From Halomonas halophila (GTDB lineage: Bacteria; Pseudomonadota; Gammaproteobacteria; Pseudomonadales; Halomonadaceae): 64,000 nt of DNA. Of the stretch, positions 16,920-24,683 are shown in pieces (the stretch's first letter is position 1; the number at the start of each line of letters is the position of its first letter). Location: NCBI RefSeq assembly GCF_030406665.1, contig NZ_CP129121.1, positions 2,790,001 to 2,854,000 on the forward strand, read 5' to 3'. Both the position numbers and the translations under genes were made by a program. Below the pieces are notes generated by a model, which saw nothing but the letters and a program-made list of their open reading frames with translations, searched no databases and was not told where the DNA came from.

Positions 16920-18268
16920 GGCGCGGCCTCTTCCTGGATTGACAGCGAAGGGGGCGGCAGGAAAACCGCGGGATCATGCCGCCAGGGCCGATGGCGGGCG
17001 TTCCCGGGCGGCAGATCGGCGAGCTCGGGGCACCAGCGGGCCACATAGTCGCCCTGAGGATCATAGCGCTCGGCCTGGTCCAGCACGTCGAAGCGATGCG
17101 CCTTGGCATGACGGCCACGGCCGGCGATATAGCCCCAGTTGCCCCAGTTGCTGGCGACGTCGTGATCGATCAGGCAACGCTCGAACCAGGCCGCCCCCAG
17201 TCGCCAGTCGACGCCCAGATCGTGCACGAGATGGCTGGCCACGTTCTGCCGGGCGCGGTTCGACAGCCAGCCGGTCTCGGTCAGTTCGCGCATTCCGGCG
17301 TCGACGAACGGCAGCCCGGTCTCGCCGCGGCACCAGGCCGCGAAGTCCTCGCCCCCGTCGGGTGGCGTGGCGCCGCCGTAGAGTCGCCGACCGTCCTGCC
17401 GGGCGGCCCAGTGGAAATACTCCCGCCACCAAAGCTCGAAGCGCAGCCAACGGCTCGAGTCACTGGCCCCGCGCTCCGCCTCCCAGTCGTCCAGGGCGTC
17501 GTTGACCTGAGCGGCGGACAGGCAGCCCAGCGCCAGCCAGGGCGACAGCCGGCTGGATACGTCGGCGCCGACCAGACCGTTGCGAGTCTCGGCGTAGTGC
17601 GCCACCGCCCCGCTGCCCCACAGATAGTCGTTCAGCCGGGCGAGGCCGGCACGCTCGCCGCCGGTGAAGCGAAAGCCGCCGAGCGACGAGGCGCTCCATT
17701 CCGCCGCCCGCACGTCGACCCAGCGCAGCGGCGGCAGCCCGCGTGAGGCCTGGGGCGGCCAGGGCGGCAGCGTCACGGGAATCGAACCGGCGTATTGCGG
17801 GGTGACGGTCTCGAGCCGACGCCGGAACCCGGAGAAGCCGGGCGGCAGCGCCTCGACAGGCCGGGGCAGGTCGTCCTCGGTGAACAGCATGCCCCCTTCC
17901 AGGCACTCGAGCTCGCAATCCGCGGCGAGGCGTGGCGCCAGCCGCTCGACGGCGCGGGTCTCCTCCCAGCCGGGATCCCACCGCACCCTCACTCGCCGAG
18001 CGCCGAGCTCGGCGGCCAGGGCCGCTACCTCCTCGGAAGGGTCACCGAGGCGTACCAGCAGATCGCTGCCCCGGGCGAGCAGGCGGCCGCGCAGCTCGAT
18101 CAGGCTCTGCCACAGGAAGCCGAGGCGGGCCGCACCGATGCGCCGTTCCTTCAGCCAGCGCTCATCCAGCACATAGGCGCAGGCCAGGTGCTCTCCCAAC
18201 GGCCCGGCGAACAGCGGATTGTCGGCCAGGCGCAGGTCCTGGCGCAGCCAGACGAGATCGATACTCAT
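16916..18268 (-). CDS. Cryptochrome/photolyase, DASH-type
   Basis: A 450-residue flavoprotein of the cryptochrome/photolyase family. The N-terminal alpha/beta domain begins IDLVWLRQDLRLADNPLF; the FAD domain contains WFGRE-type WLRFELWWREYFHWAA, RARQNVASHLVHDLGVDWRLGAAWFE and DHDVASNWGNWGYIAG. The asparagine-tryptophan-rich end motif favours the DASH group over CPD class I, where NNGGWQW is expected. DASH proteins repair CPDs mainly in single-stranded or loop DNA. The start is the ATG at 18268; the frame stays open further upstream through DUF2256. It lies 10 bp after DUF2256 and overlaps DUF3429. Confidence 0.9.
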   Translation of the reverse strand: MSIDLVWLRQDLRLADNPLFAGPLGEHLACAYVLDERWLKERRIGAARLGFLWQSLIELRGRLLARGSDLLVRLGDPSEEVAALAAELGARRVRVRWDPGWEETRAVERLAPRLAADCELECLEGGMLFTEDDLPRPVEALPPGFSGFRRRLETVTPQYAGSIPVTLPPWPPQASRGLPPLRWVDVRAAEWSASSLGGFRFTGGERAGLARLNDYLWGSGAVAHYAETRNGLVGADVSSRLSPWLALGCLSAAQVNDALDDWEAERGASDSSRWLRFELWWREYFHWAARQDGRRLYGGATPPDGGEDFAAWCRGETGLPFVDAGMRELTETGWLSNRARQNVASHLVHDLGVDWRLGAAWFERCLIDHDVASNWGNWGYIAGRGRHAKAHRFDVLDQAERYDPQGDYVARWCPELADLPPGNARHRPWRHDPAVFLPPPSLSIQEEAAP

Positions 18269-18278
18269 GACGGCCCCC

Positions 18279-18440
18279 TCATGCCCCGTCCTGGCGTCGT
18301 GAAAGGCGCCTGACCTCGCGACGGCAACGGTCGCTGCAGTAGCGCACCTCCGCCCAGCAGCGAGCCCACTTGCGCCGCCACCGGAACGGGCGGCCGCAGC
18401 ACTGGCACGGCTTGGAGGGCAGATCAGCCTTGCGACGCAT
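18279..18440 (-). CDS. DUF2256 small zinc-ribbon-like protein
   Basis: A 53-residue, strongly basic protein with cysteines C12, C14, C15, C28, C35 and C39 in PCQCCGRPF, ARCW and CSDRC contexts, consistent with a metal-binding knuckle. Family knowledge: DUF2256 is almost always beside cryptochrome/photolyase genes, though its role is unknown. The start is preceded by AGGTGGAG. It is the first gene of the operon, downstream of the TGTACA-type repeats. Confidence 0.85.
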   Translation of the reverse strand: MRRKADLPSKPCQCCGRPFRWRRKWARCWAEVRYCSDRCRREVRRLSRRQDGA

Positions 18441-18468
18441 GGCTCCACCTAACATGGACAGGGATAAA

Positions 18469-18489
18469 AAATGGTACAACTTATGTACA
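18469..18489 (-). promoter_or_regulatory. Candidate light-responsive operator with 11-bp direct repeats
   Basis: On the plus strand GGTACA (18473-18478) and TGTACA (18484-18489) repeat with 11-bp spacing, 29 bp before the DUF2256 start. On the transcribed strand this reads TGTACATAAGTTGTACCATT. B12-dependent MerR-type light regulators (CarH/LitR) are known to bind 11-bp direct repeats with TnnACA cores. A nearly identical TTGTACAATTT lies before the other photolyase gene. No regulator gene is in the window. Confidence 0.45.
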
Positions 18490-18626
18490 TGTTATATCCC
18501 ATGGCCGCGAACGCAAGCGGAACGGCCGACGCGGTCAGCATTCGCCCTGCGGGCCGGCAGGCGGGTGGGATGAACCGAACGTGGTGATCGAGACGTCGGC
18601 CTGTGGATGTCGCGGGTCTCGGGGGC

Positions 18627-18654
18627 GACGCGCCTCGGTGCAACGAGACGCGTC
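18627..18654 (-). terminator. Hairpin after mnhG, possible terminator
   Basis: GACGCG/CGCGTC outer and CTCG/CGAG inner stems enclose GTGCAA. It lies 16 bp past the end of mnhG, between the Mrp operon and DUF2256. There is no clear U-tract. The rest of 18490-18626 shows nothing recognisable. Confidence 0.4.
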
Positions 18655-18669
18655 TTGCGGGCGGGGCAG

Positions 18670-19068
18670 TCAGTCGCGATGGGGCGGCGTGGCAGGCGGT
18701 TCGTCGTCGCCTTCGCGCCCGCTGCGCAGGCGATGGGTCAGCGGATCGTAGTGGGGGCGCAGCTCGTCCTTGACGGTGCCATCCCACAGTCGGGCCCCGA
18801 CGAAGTAGCCGGCGCGGCCGATGATGTGCGCCGCCACCGGCGCCGTCAGCATGAGGAACAAGATGATCCCCAGGGCCCGGGCCACCACCGCCGTCTCGGC
18901 GAAGTGCACCGCCACCGACAGCATGATCAGCGACACGCCCAGCGTGGCCGCCTTGGTGGTCGCGTGCAGTCGCGTCAGCAGATCGGGCAGGCGGACCACC
19001 CCCAGGGCCGCCAGCAGCATGAAGGTGGAGCCCGTCAGCATGCCGGCGGCGGTGAGCACCTCAGTCAT
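18670..19068 (-). CDS. mnhG: Mrp antiporter subunit G, operon 1
   Basis: Subunit G of the multi-component sodium/proton antiporter. The 132-residue protein has three membrane helices and the family core LGVVRLPDLLTRLHATTKAATLGV and MLTAPVAAHIIGRAGYF. The C-terminal 30 residues are hydrophilic (GREGDDEPPATPPH). It overlaps mnhF by 8 bp and ends the seven-gene minus operon. Confidence 0.94.
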   Translation of the reverse strand: MTEVLTAAGMLTGSTFMLLAALGVVRLPDLLTRLHATTKAATLGVSLIMLSVAVHFAETAVVARALGIILFLMLTAPVAAHIIGRAGYFVGARLWDGTVKDELRPHYDPLTHRLRSGREGDDEPPATPPHRD

Positions 19069-19330
19069 CTCGCGGTCCTCCCCGCTCCAGGAACCGGGCG
19101 AAGCCGATGGTCGCCATGAAGGCCATCAGCGCCATGACGATGGCCACGTCGAGCAGGATCGACACGTCGGTGGCGATGGCCACCACACCGATGATGCCGA
19201 CGAGGATCGAGGAGAACAGTTCCAGCGCCACGACCCGGTCCGGCAGGCTCGGCCCCCGGAACAGGCGCGCAAACGCCAGGCACAGGGCCAACGACATCAC
19301 GGCCAGGCTGAACAGGATCACGATCGACAC
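19061..19330 (-). CDS. mnhF: Mrp antiporter subunit F, operon 1
   Basis: An 89-residue, three-helix subunit with the family core RLFRGPSLPDRVVALELFS and GVVAIATDVSILLDVAIVMAL. MrpF is required for assembly and ion transport in studied Mrp systems. It lies 18 bp after mnhE and overlaps mnhG by 8 bp. Confidence 0.94.
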   Translation of the reverse strand: MSIVILFSLAVMSLALCLAFARLFRGPSLPDRVVALELFSSILVGIIGVVAIATDVSILLDVAIVMALMAFMATIGFARFLERGGPRDD

Positions 19331-19348
19331 GGGATAGTCCTCCCCTCG

Positions 19349-19822
19349 TCAGTGGAAGAGTTCCAGGGCACGCCGCTCCAGCTCGGCCAGGCTGCGGGTC
19401 AGCGCCGGCTCGTCGTCGAGGAACATGGCATGGATGTAGAGCACGCGGCGGTCGTCGGAGACGTCCAGGCTCAGCGTCCCCGGGGTCAGCGAGATCAGGT
19501 TGGCGACGAAGGCGATCTCGAATTCCGTGCGGGCCTTCAGCGGCATCGCGATCACCCCCGGCTTCATGTACCAGGGCGGCGTGACGATGTCGTAGGACAC
19601 CCGCAGGTTGGAGACCACCAGCTCCTTGAGGAAGAAGCCGACGAAGCGGATCAGTCGCGGCAGCCGCTGGGCGTAACCGGCCAGCGCCGGCACCTGGGGC
19701 TGGATCAGCGCCAGCACCAGGTAGCCGAACACCAGCCCGGCGAACAGGCTGCCGCCGCTGAAGTCGCCGGTCAGCACCACCCAGGCGACGCCTAGCATCA
19801 GGTTCCAGGCCGCGCCGATCAT
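19349..19822 (-). CDS. mnhE: Mrp antiporter subunit E, operon 1
   Basis: A 157-residue subunit: membrane helices in the first 60 residues, then the conserved SLTPGTLSLDVSDDRRVLYIHAM. The preceding NLRVSYDIVTPPWYMKPG marks the MnhE family. The start is the ATG overlapping the mnhD stop (ATGA); earlier in-frame starts fall inside mnhD. Confidence 0.93.
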   Translation of the reverse strand: MIGAAWNLMLGVAWVVLTGDFSGGSLFAGLVFGYLVLALIQPQVPALAGYAQRLPRLIRFVGFFLKELVVSNLRVSYDIVTPPWYMKPGVIAMPLKARTEFEIAFVANLISLTPGTLSLDVSDDRRVLYIHAMFLDDEPALTRSLAELERRALELFH

Positions 19823-21336
19823 GATCCCCCTCCCGGTACGCCGAGTACCGCCTCGATGTAGCGCTCGGGAGCCAGCAGCTGCGCCGCCGAGGCCTCGGCC
19901 AGCGCATAGAGCGCGTCGGGCTGCAGGCCGATCGCCAGGGTGCAGAGCGCCAGGCCGACCGCCGGCGCGCCCATCAGCCACAGCTCGCGCTGCCCGACCT
20001 CCCGCTGGGGCTCGCCCCCGGCCTCGCCACCGGGCGGCGCCTTCCAGAACGCCTCGTTCCAGATCTTGATCATCGAGTACAGGGTGAGCAGCCCCACCAG
20101 CAGGGCGATCGCCGTCACCCCGTAGGCCTCGGCCTCGAGGCCCGCCCGGATCACGATGAACTTGGCGAGGAAGCCCGACAGCGGCGGCATGCCGGCCAGC
20201 GACAGCGCCGGTATCAGGAACAGCACCGCCAGCCAGGGATGCTCGCGATAGACGCCGCCCAGCGTCTCGAGGCGATAGCTGCCGCGCAGCCGCTGGACGA
20301 TACCGCTGATCAGGAAGAGGTTGGTCTTCACGATGATGTGGTGGGCGATATAGAACACGCCGCCGAGGATCGCCAGGGGCGTGAACAGCGCCAGCCCCAG
20401 GATCATGTAGCCGATCTGGCTGACGATGTGGAACGACAGGATGCGCCGGAACTCGAACTGCGCCGCCGCCCCCAGCACGCCGCACAGCATGGTCAGGGCG
20501 GCCCCCCACAGCAGGATCTCATGGGTATAGCCGGGGCTGTGATGGAAGATCAGCGTGAACACCCGAAACAGCGCATAGACCCCGACCTTGGTCAACAGAC
20601 CGGCGAACAGCGCCGACACCGCGACCGGCGGCGTGTGGTACGAGGCCGGCAGCCAGAAGAACAGCGGGAAGGCCGCCGCCTTGATGCCGAAGGCGACCAT
20701 GAACATCATCGCCAGCACATCGACCATGCCGGTATCGTCCAGCGTCGCCAGCCGGCGGGCGATGTCGGCCATGTTGAGGGTGCCCACCATGCCGTACAGC
20801 AGGCCCACGGCGACCAGGAACAGCACCGACGACACCAGGTTGAGGGTGACATACTTGATCGCCCCTTCCATCTGCGGCTTCTCGCTGCCCAGGATCAGCA
20901 GCGCGAAGGACGCCACCAGCATCACCTCGAACCACACGTAGAGGTTGAAGATATCGCCGGTCAAAAAGGCCCCGGCCACGCCGGCCAGCAGCAGGTGCAT
21001 CAGCGGGAAATAGCCGTAGTCCTGGTGCCCGCGGCCGACCGACGCCAGCGAGAAGAGCGCCACCGCCAGGCCGATGATACCGGTCAGCACGACCATGAGC
21101 GCGCCCAGCAGGTCGGCGACCAGGCTGATGCCGAAGGGCGCCGGCCAGCCGCCCATCTGCATTACCTGGATGCCGTCGCGGTTCACCGTCATCAGCAGCC
21201 AGATGCCGGTGACCAGCAGCCCGACGGTGCCGCCCACCGCGATCAGGCGCTGCATCGTGCGGGACCGCCAGAACACCAGCGACAGGGCCCCGGCGAACAA
21301 CGGTATGAGGACGGGTAGCGCGATCTGCGGGGTCAC
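19819..21336 (-). CDS. mnhD: Mrp antiporter subunit D, operon 1
   Basis: A 505-residue relative of the proton-pumping NuoM/NuoN subunits of Complex I, with about 14 membrane helices. Visible core: NLYVWFEVMLVASFALL, KAAAFPLFFWLPASYHTPPVAVSALFAGLLTKVGVYALFR (the glutamate and lysine positions used for proton transfer) and LSGFLAKFIVIRAGLE. It overlaps mnhE and mnhC by 4 bp each. Confidence 0.95.
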   Translation of the reverse strand: MTPQIALPVLIPLFAGALSLVFWRSRTMQRLIAVGGTVGLLVTGIWLLMTVNRDGIQVMQMGGWPAPFGISLVADLLGALMVVLTGIIGLAVALFSLASVGRGHQDYGYFPLMHLLLAGVAGAFLTGDIFNLYVWFEVMLVASFALLILGSEKPQMEGAIKYVTLNLVSSVLFLVAVGLLYGMVGTLNMADIARRLATLDDTGMVDVLAMMFMVAFGIKAAAFPLFFWLPASYHTPPVAVSALFAGLLTKVGVYALFRVFTLIFHHSPGYTHEILLWGAALTMLCGVLGAAAQFEFRRILSFHIVSQIGYMILGLALFTPLAILGGVFYIAHHIIVKTNLFLISGIVQRLRGSYRLETLGGVYREHPWLAVLFLIPALSLAGMPPLSGFLAKFIVIRAGLEAEAYGVTAIALLVGLLTLYSMIKIWNEAFWKAPPGGEAGGEPQREVGQRELWLMGAPAVGLALCTLAIGLQPDALYALAEASAAQLLAPERYIEAVLGVPGGGS

Positions 21337-21680
21337 GTATCGGTATCCTTCATCCGGTCAAGGTCGTCGGCGCGCACGATCTCCCAGGCGCGCCGCACCA
21401 GCACCACCGCGAACGACAGCACGCCAAAGGCGATGACGATGGCGGTCAGCACCAGCGCCTGGGGCAGCGGATCGGCCACCGCCGACTCGGGGGCAGCGAG
21501 CCCCTCCGGCACCAGCGGCGGCGCCCCGCGGCGCATGCCGGCGGTGGCGAAGATCAGCAGGTTGGCGGCGTTGGACAGTAGCATCAGCCCGATCACCAGC
21601 TTGACGATGGAGCGCCGCAGCATCATGTAGATGGCGGTGGCGAACAGCACGCCGATGGTCACGGCCATCAGGGGTTCCAT
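21333..21680 (-). CDS. mnhC: Mrp antiporter subunit C, operon 1
   Basis: A 115-residue NuoK-like subunit with three membrane helices: AIYMMLRRSIVKLVIGLMLLSNAANLLIF and the invariant DPLPQALVLTAIVIAFG. It overlaps mnhD by 4 bp and lies 3 bp after mnhB. Confidence 0.95.
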   Translation of the reverse strand: MEPLMAVTIGVLFATAIYMMLRRSIVKLVIGLMLLSNAANLLIFATAGMRRGAPPLVPEGLAAPESAVADPLPQALVLTAIVIAFGVLSFAVVLVRRAWEIVRADDLDRMKDTDT

Positions 21681-21683
21681 AGG

Positions 21684-22115
21684 CTATCCCTCATCGTGTC
21701 GATCGGTGTCCACCAGGGCGGTGATGGCGGTGAGCACCACGCCCACGACCGCCAGATAGACGCCGATATCGAAGATCAGCGGCGTCGAGGCCTTGAAGTC
21801 GATCACCGGAATCGTCCACCAGTGGGCGGTGAAGAAGGGCTCGCCGCTCCACCAGGCCGGCAGCGTCGAGCTCACGCCGAGCAGCAGCCCCACGCCCACC
21901 AGGTCGCGCGGCGAGACCCGCAGCACCCGGCGCAGGGCATGACGACCGAAGGCGAACAGGTAGAGCGCGAAGGCCCCTGCCGCCACCAGGCCGGCGATGA
22001 AGCCCCCGCCGGGCTCGTCGTGTCCGCGCAGCAGCAGGAACACCGAGAACAGCAGCTGCAGTGGCAGCAGCAGGCGAGCGGCGACGCTCAGGATCAGGGT
22101 GCCGGACTTAACCAT
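21684..22115 (-). CDS. mnhB: Mrp antiporter subunit B, operon 1 (separate gene)
   Basis: A 143-residue MnhB-domain subunit, with RGHDEPGGGFIAGLVAAGAFALYLFAFG and FDIGVYLAVVGVVLTAI. Here it is a free-standing gene, the group-1 layout, in contrast to the fused form in operon 2. The start MVKSGTLIL gives an 8-bp overlap with mnhA. Confidence 0.94.
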   Translation of the reverse strand: MVKSGTLILSVAARLLLPLQLLFSVFLLLRGHDEPGGGFIAGLVAAGAFALYLFAFGRHALRRVLRVSPRDLVGVGLLLGVSSTLPAWWSGEPFFTAHWWTIPVIDFKASTPLIFDIGVYLAVVGVVLTAITALVDTDRHDEG

Positions 22116-24438
22116 CGGACGGCCCTCCCGAGCGCCGGTCATCGCGAGCCTCGTACTCGCCGGCGTGGAAGCGCAGCATGGCATAGACGCCCACGGCCGC
22201 CAGGGCCAGGACGAAGATCTCGCCCAGGGTGTCCAGGGCGCGGAAATCCACCAGGATGACGTTGACGATGTTGTGCCCGTGCGCCAGCGGCTGGCTGTTG
22301 GCGACCATCCAGTCGGAGATGCGCGGCAGGCGCTCCCCGGACAGCACCGAGAGCATCAGCAACGTGATAAGCCCCCCGGTCAGGGTCGCCACCACCAGGT
22401 CGCGAAGCCGCTCGAGGGGGGTCGACAGGGTAGCGAAGCGCGGCAGGCGGAACAGCACCAGCGCCAGCAGCACCACGGTGAGGGTCTCCACCAGCAGCTG
22501 GGTGATGGCCAGATCCGGCGCGCTGAACAGCACGAAGGTCAGGGCGATGGAGAAGCCCATCACCCCCACCGCCGCCACCGCCGCCAGCCGGGCCCGCATC
22601 ACGCAGGCGGCCACCGCGCCGGCCACCATCAGCCCGGCGACCACCGCCTCGTGGAAGTGGACCGACAGGCCGAGCTCGATCGCCAGGCCGTGACGGAAGA
22701 AGAAGGCGTGCCCCACCAGCCCCAGCAAGACCAGCAGGGTCATCACCAGGTAGTTGCGCATATAGCCGTTCTGCAGGAAGCGAGTCTGCCAGGCCGACAG
22801 CGACACCAGGCCCGCCATCAGCGCCGTATAGCCGGCCTCGGGGCCACGCGCCATCAGCGGGTCGAGCCGCCGCAGGGCGACGCGCAGCCGATCCCAGTGG
22901 CGATACACCAGCGCCCCCAGCACCAGGCTGGCCACGGACAGCACCAGCGGCAGGTTGACCCCGTGCCACAGCGCCAGGTGCACGCCGGCGCCGGGCGCGC
23001 CGATGCCCGCCAGGATGGCGTTGGTCAGGCCATCCAGCCCGCCCGGCGCCAGCCCCAGCCACAGCGACAGCGACGTCAGCAGCAGGGGGCCGGCGAGCAT
23101 GGAGAAGGGCGGCTCATGGGGCGTGCGGGGCGTCTCCCGAGAGGCACCGTAGAAGGGCCGCAGGGTGACGATCGCCGCCACCGCCAGGGTCAGGAAGGCG
23201 GCCGGGAAGGCCAGGGCCAGGAGCAGCCAGCGCCAGGCCGTGGCGCCCAGTACCGAGGCAAACATCAGCTCCTTGCCGACGAAGCCCAGCAACGGTGGCA
23301 GGCCGGCCAGCGACAGCCCGGCGACCACGGCCAGCGTGGCGGTCAGCGGCATGGCCCGACGCAGCCCGCCCATGGCGGTGACGTCCTTGGTATCGGTCTC
23401 GTGGTCGAGGATGCCGGCGATCAGGAACAGCGTGCCCTTGTAGAGCGAGTGCGCCAGCAGGAAGACCACGAAGGCGCTCAGGGCCCCGGGCGTGCCGATG
23501 CCCAGCAGCAGGGTCAGGGTGCCCAGCGCCATCACCGTGGAATAGGCCAGCAGCTTCTTGATGCTGGTGTGATGAATCGCCAGGAAGGCCCCGGTGGCCA
23601 TGGTCAGGGCGCCGACCAGCGACAGGGTGAGCGTCCAGGTCTCGCTGCCGCCAAGCGCTGGATGCAGACGCGCCAGCAGGTAGATCCCGGCCTTGACCAT
23701 GGTCGCCGAGTGCAGATAGGCCGAGACCGGGGTCGGCGCCGCCATGGCATTGGGCAGCCAGAAGTGGAAGGGGAACTGGGCCGACTTGGTGAAGGCCCCG
23801 ACCAGGATGCAGATCAGCAGCGGCGTGTAGAGATCGTGCTGGCGCAGCAGTTCGCCACGCTCGACCAGGGCCGCCAGCGACCAGCTGTCGCCGGCCACGG
23901 CCAGCATGACGAAGCCCGCCAGCAGCGCCAGGCCGCCGCCCACCGTCACCAGCAGCCCCTGCTGGGCGGCCTTGCGGGCCGTCGCATCGGTATGATTGAA
24001 GCCGATCAGCAGGTAGGAGGTCACACTGGTGAGCTCCCAGAACACGAACAGCGCCACCAGGTTGTCGGCCAGCACCAGGCCCAGCATCGACATCATGAAG
24101 GCGGTGATCACCACCAGGAAGCGCGGCAGGTCACGATGGCCACGCAGGTACTCGCCGCTGTAGGCCAGCACCAGGGCGCCGATCACGCTGATCAGCAGGG
24201 CGAACAGCAGCGACAGGCCGTCGATCAGGAAAGTCAGGCTGATATCGAGCCCCGGGGCCCAGGCCCATTCCAGGCGCAGGGTGTCGCCCGCGACGATGGT
24301 CGGCCACTGGGCCAGCAGCCAGGCGGCGATCCCCGCCGGCAGCGCCGCCATCAGCAGCGGGGTGCGCGCGCCGAACCAGCGATGCAGCAGCGGCGCCATC
24401 CCGGCGAGCAAGAAACCTCCCAACACAACCAGTTGCAT
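22108..24438 (-). CDS. mnhA: Mrp antiporter subunit A, operon 1
   Basis: The largest subunit, a NuoL-like antiporter module followed by MnhA-specific C-terminal helices. The 776-residue product has LFVFWELTSVTSYLLIGFN, KSAQFPFHFWLPNAMAAPTPVSAYLHSATMVKAG and GFVGKELMFASVL in the NuoL part. The MbhD/MbhE-like end contains FSAPDLAITQLLVETLTVVLLAL and VNVILVDFRALDTLGEIFVL. The start MQLVVLGG follows GGAGGG; an upstream in-frame ATG is less well placed. First gene of the minus operon, mnhABCDEFG. Confidence 0.95.
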   Translation of the reverse strand: MQLVVLGGFLLAGMAPLLHRWFGARTPLLMAALPAGIAAWLLAQWPTIVAGDTLRLEWAWAPGLDISLTFLIDGLSLLFALLISVIGALVLAYSGEYLRGHRDLPRFLVVITAFMMSMLGLVLADNLVALFVFWELTSVTSYLLIGFNHTDATARKAAQQGLLVTVGGGLALLAGFVMLAVAGDSWSLAALVERGELLRQHDLYTPLLICILVGAFTKSAQFPFHFWLPNAMAAPTPVSAYLHSATMVKAGIYLLARLHPALGGSETWTLTLSLVGALTMATGAFLAIHHTSIKKLLAYSTVMALGTLTLLLGIGTPGALSAFVVFLLAHSLYKGTLFLIAGILDHETDTKDVTAMGGLRRAMPLTATLAVVAGLSLAGLPPLLGFVGKELMFASVLGATAWRWLLLALAFPAAFLTLAVAAIVTLRPFYGASRETPRTPHEPPFSMLAGPLLLTSLSLWLGLAPGGLDGLTNAILAGIGAPGAGVHLALWHGVNLPLVLSVASLVLGALVYRHWDRLRVALRRLDPLMARGPEAGYTALMAGLVSLSAWQTRFLQNGYMRNYLVMTLLVLLGLVGHAFFFRHGLAIELGLSVHFHEAVVAGLMVAGAVAACVMRARLAAVAAVGVMGFSIALTFVLFSAPDLAITQLLVETLTVVLLALVLFRLPRFATLSTPLERLRDLVVATLTGGLITLLMLSVLSGERLPRISDWMVANSQPLAHGHNIVNVILVDFRALDTLGEIFVLALAAVGVYAMLRFHAGEYEARDDRRSGGPSDG

Positions 24439-24683
24439 CGAGCATCCCTCCCTGGCGTCCGCGCGGTCCCAGCGGATGAAAACGTGACCCAACCTTAAAG
24501 AGCCCGATTTTGAAAGGCAAGATGGCGCGAGCCGCCGCCCGATACGGTAAGGTATTGCGATTCAACTACTTCATGGGGCTCGATCAGCCCCGGGACGGAG
24601 GCGGCGCCTGACCTCTTGCGCGCGGCCGCCCTCTCGGCATGATGACGCTCCGACATGACGCAACCGAGCAGGATGACTGATCG
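24439..24683. promoter_or_regulatory. Divergent promoter region of the two Mrp operons
   Basis: A 245-bp gap serves both operons. Minus-strand reading shows TTGCCT, 16 bp, TTTAAG (about 24494-24521) as a plausible promoter for operon 1. On the plus side a stem-loop GGGGCT/AGCCCC (24575-24591, loop CGATC) lies in the probable leader of operon 2. No known sodium or pH riboswitch could be recognised by eye. Confidence 0.5.

Noticed and set aside
24439..24683. A sodium or pH riboswitch in the Mrp leader.
   Set aside because: Only one short stem-loop is visible and it does not match any motif I know well enough to name.
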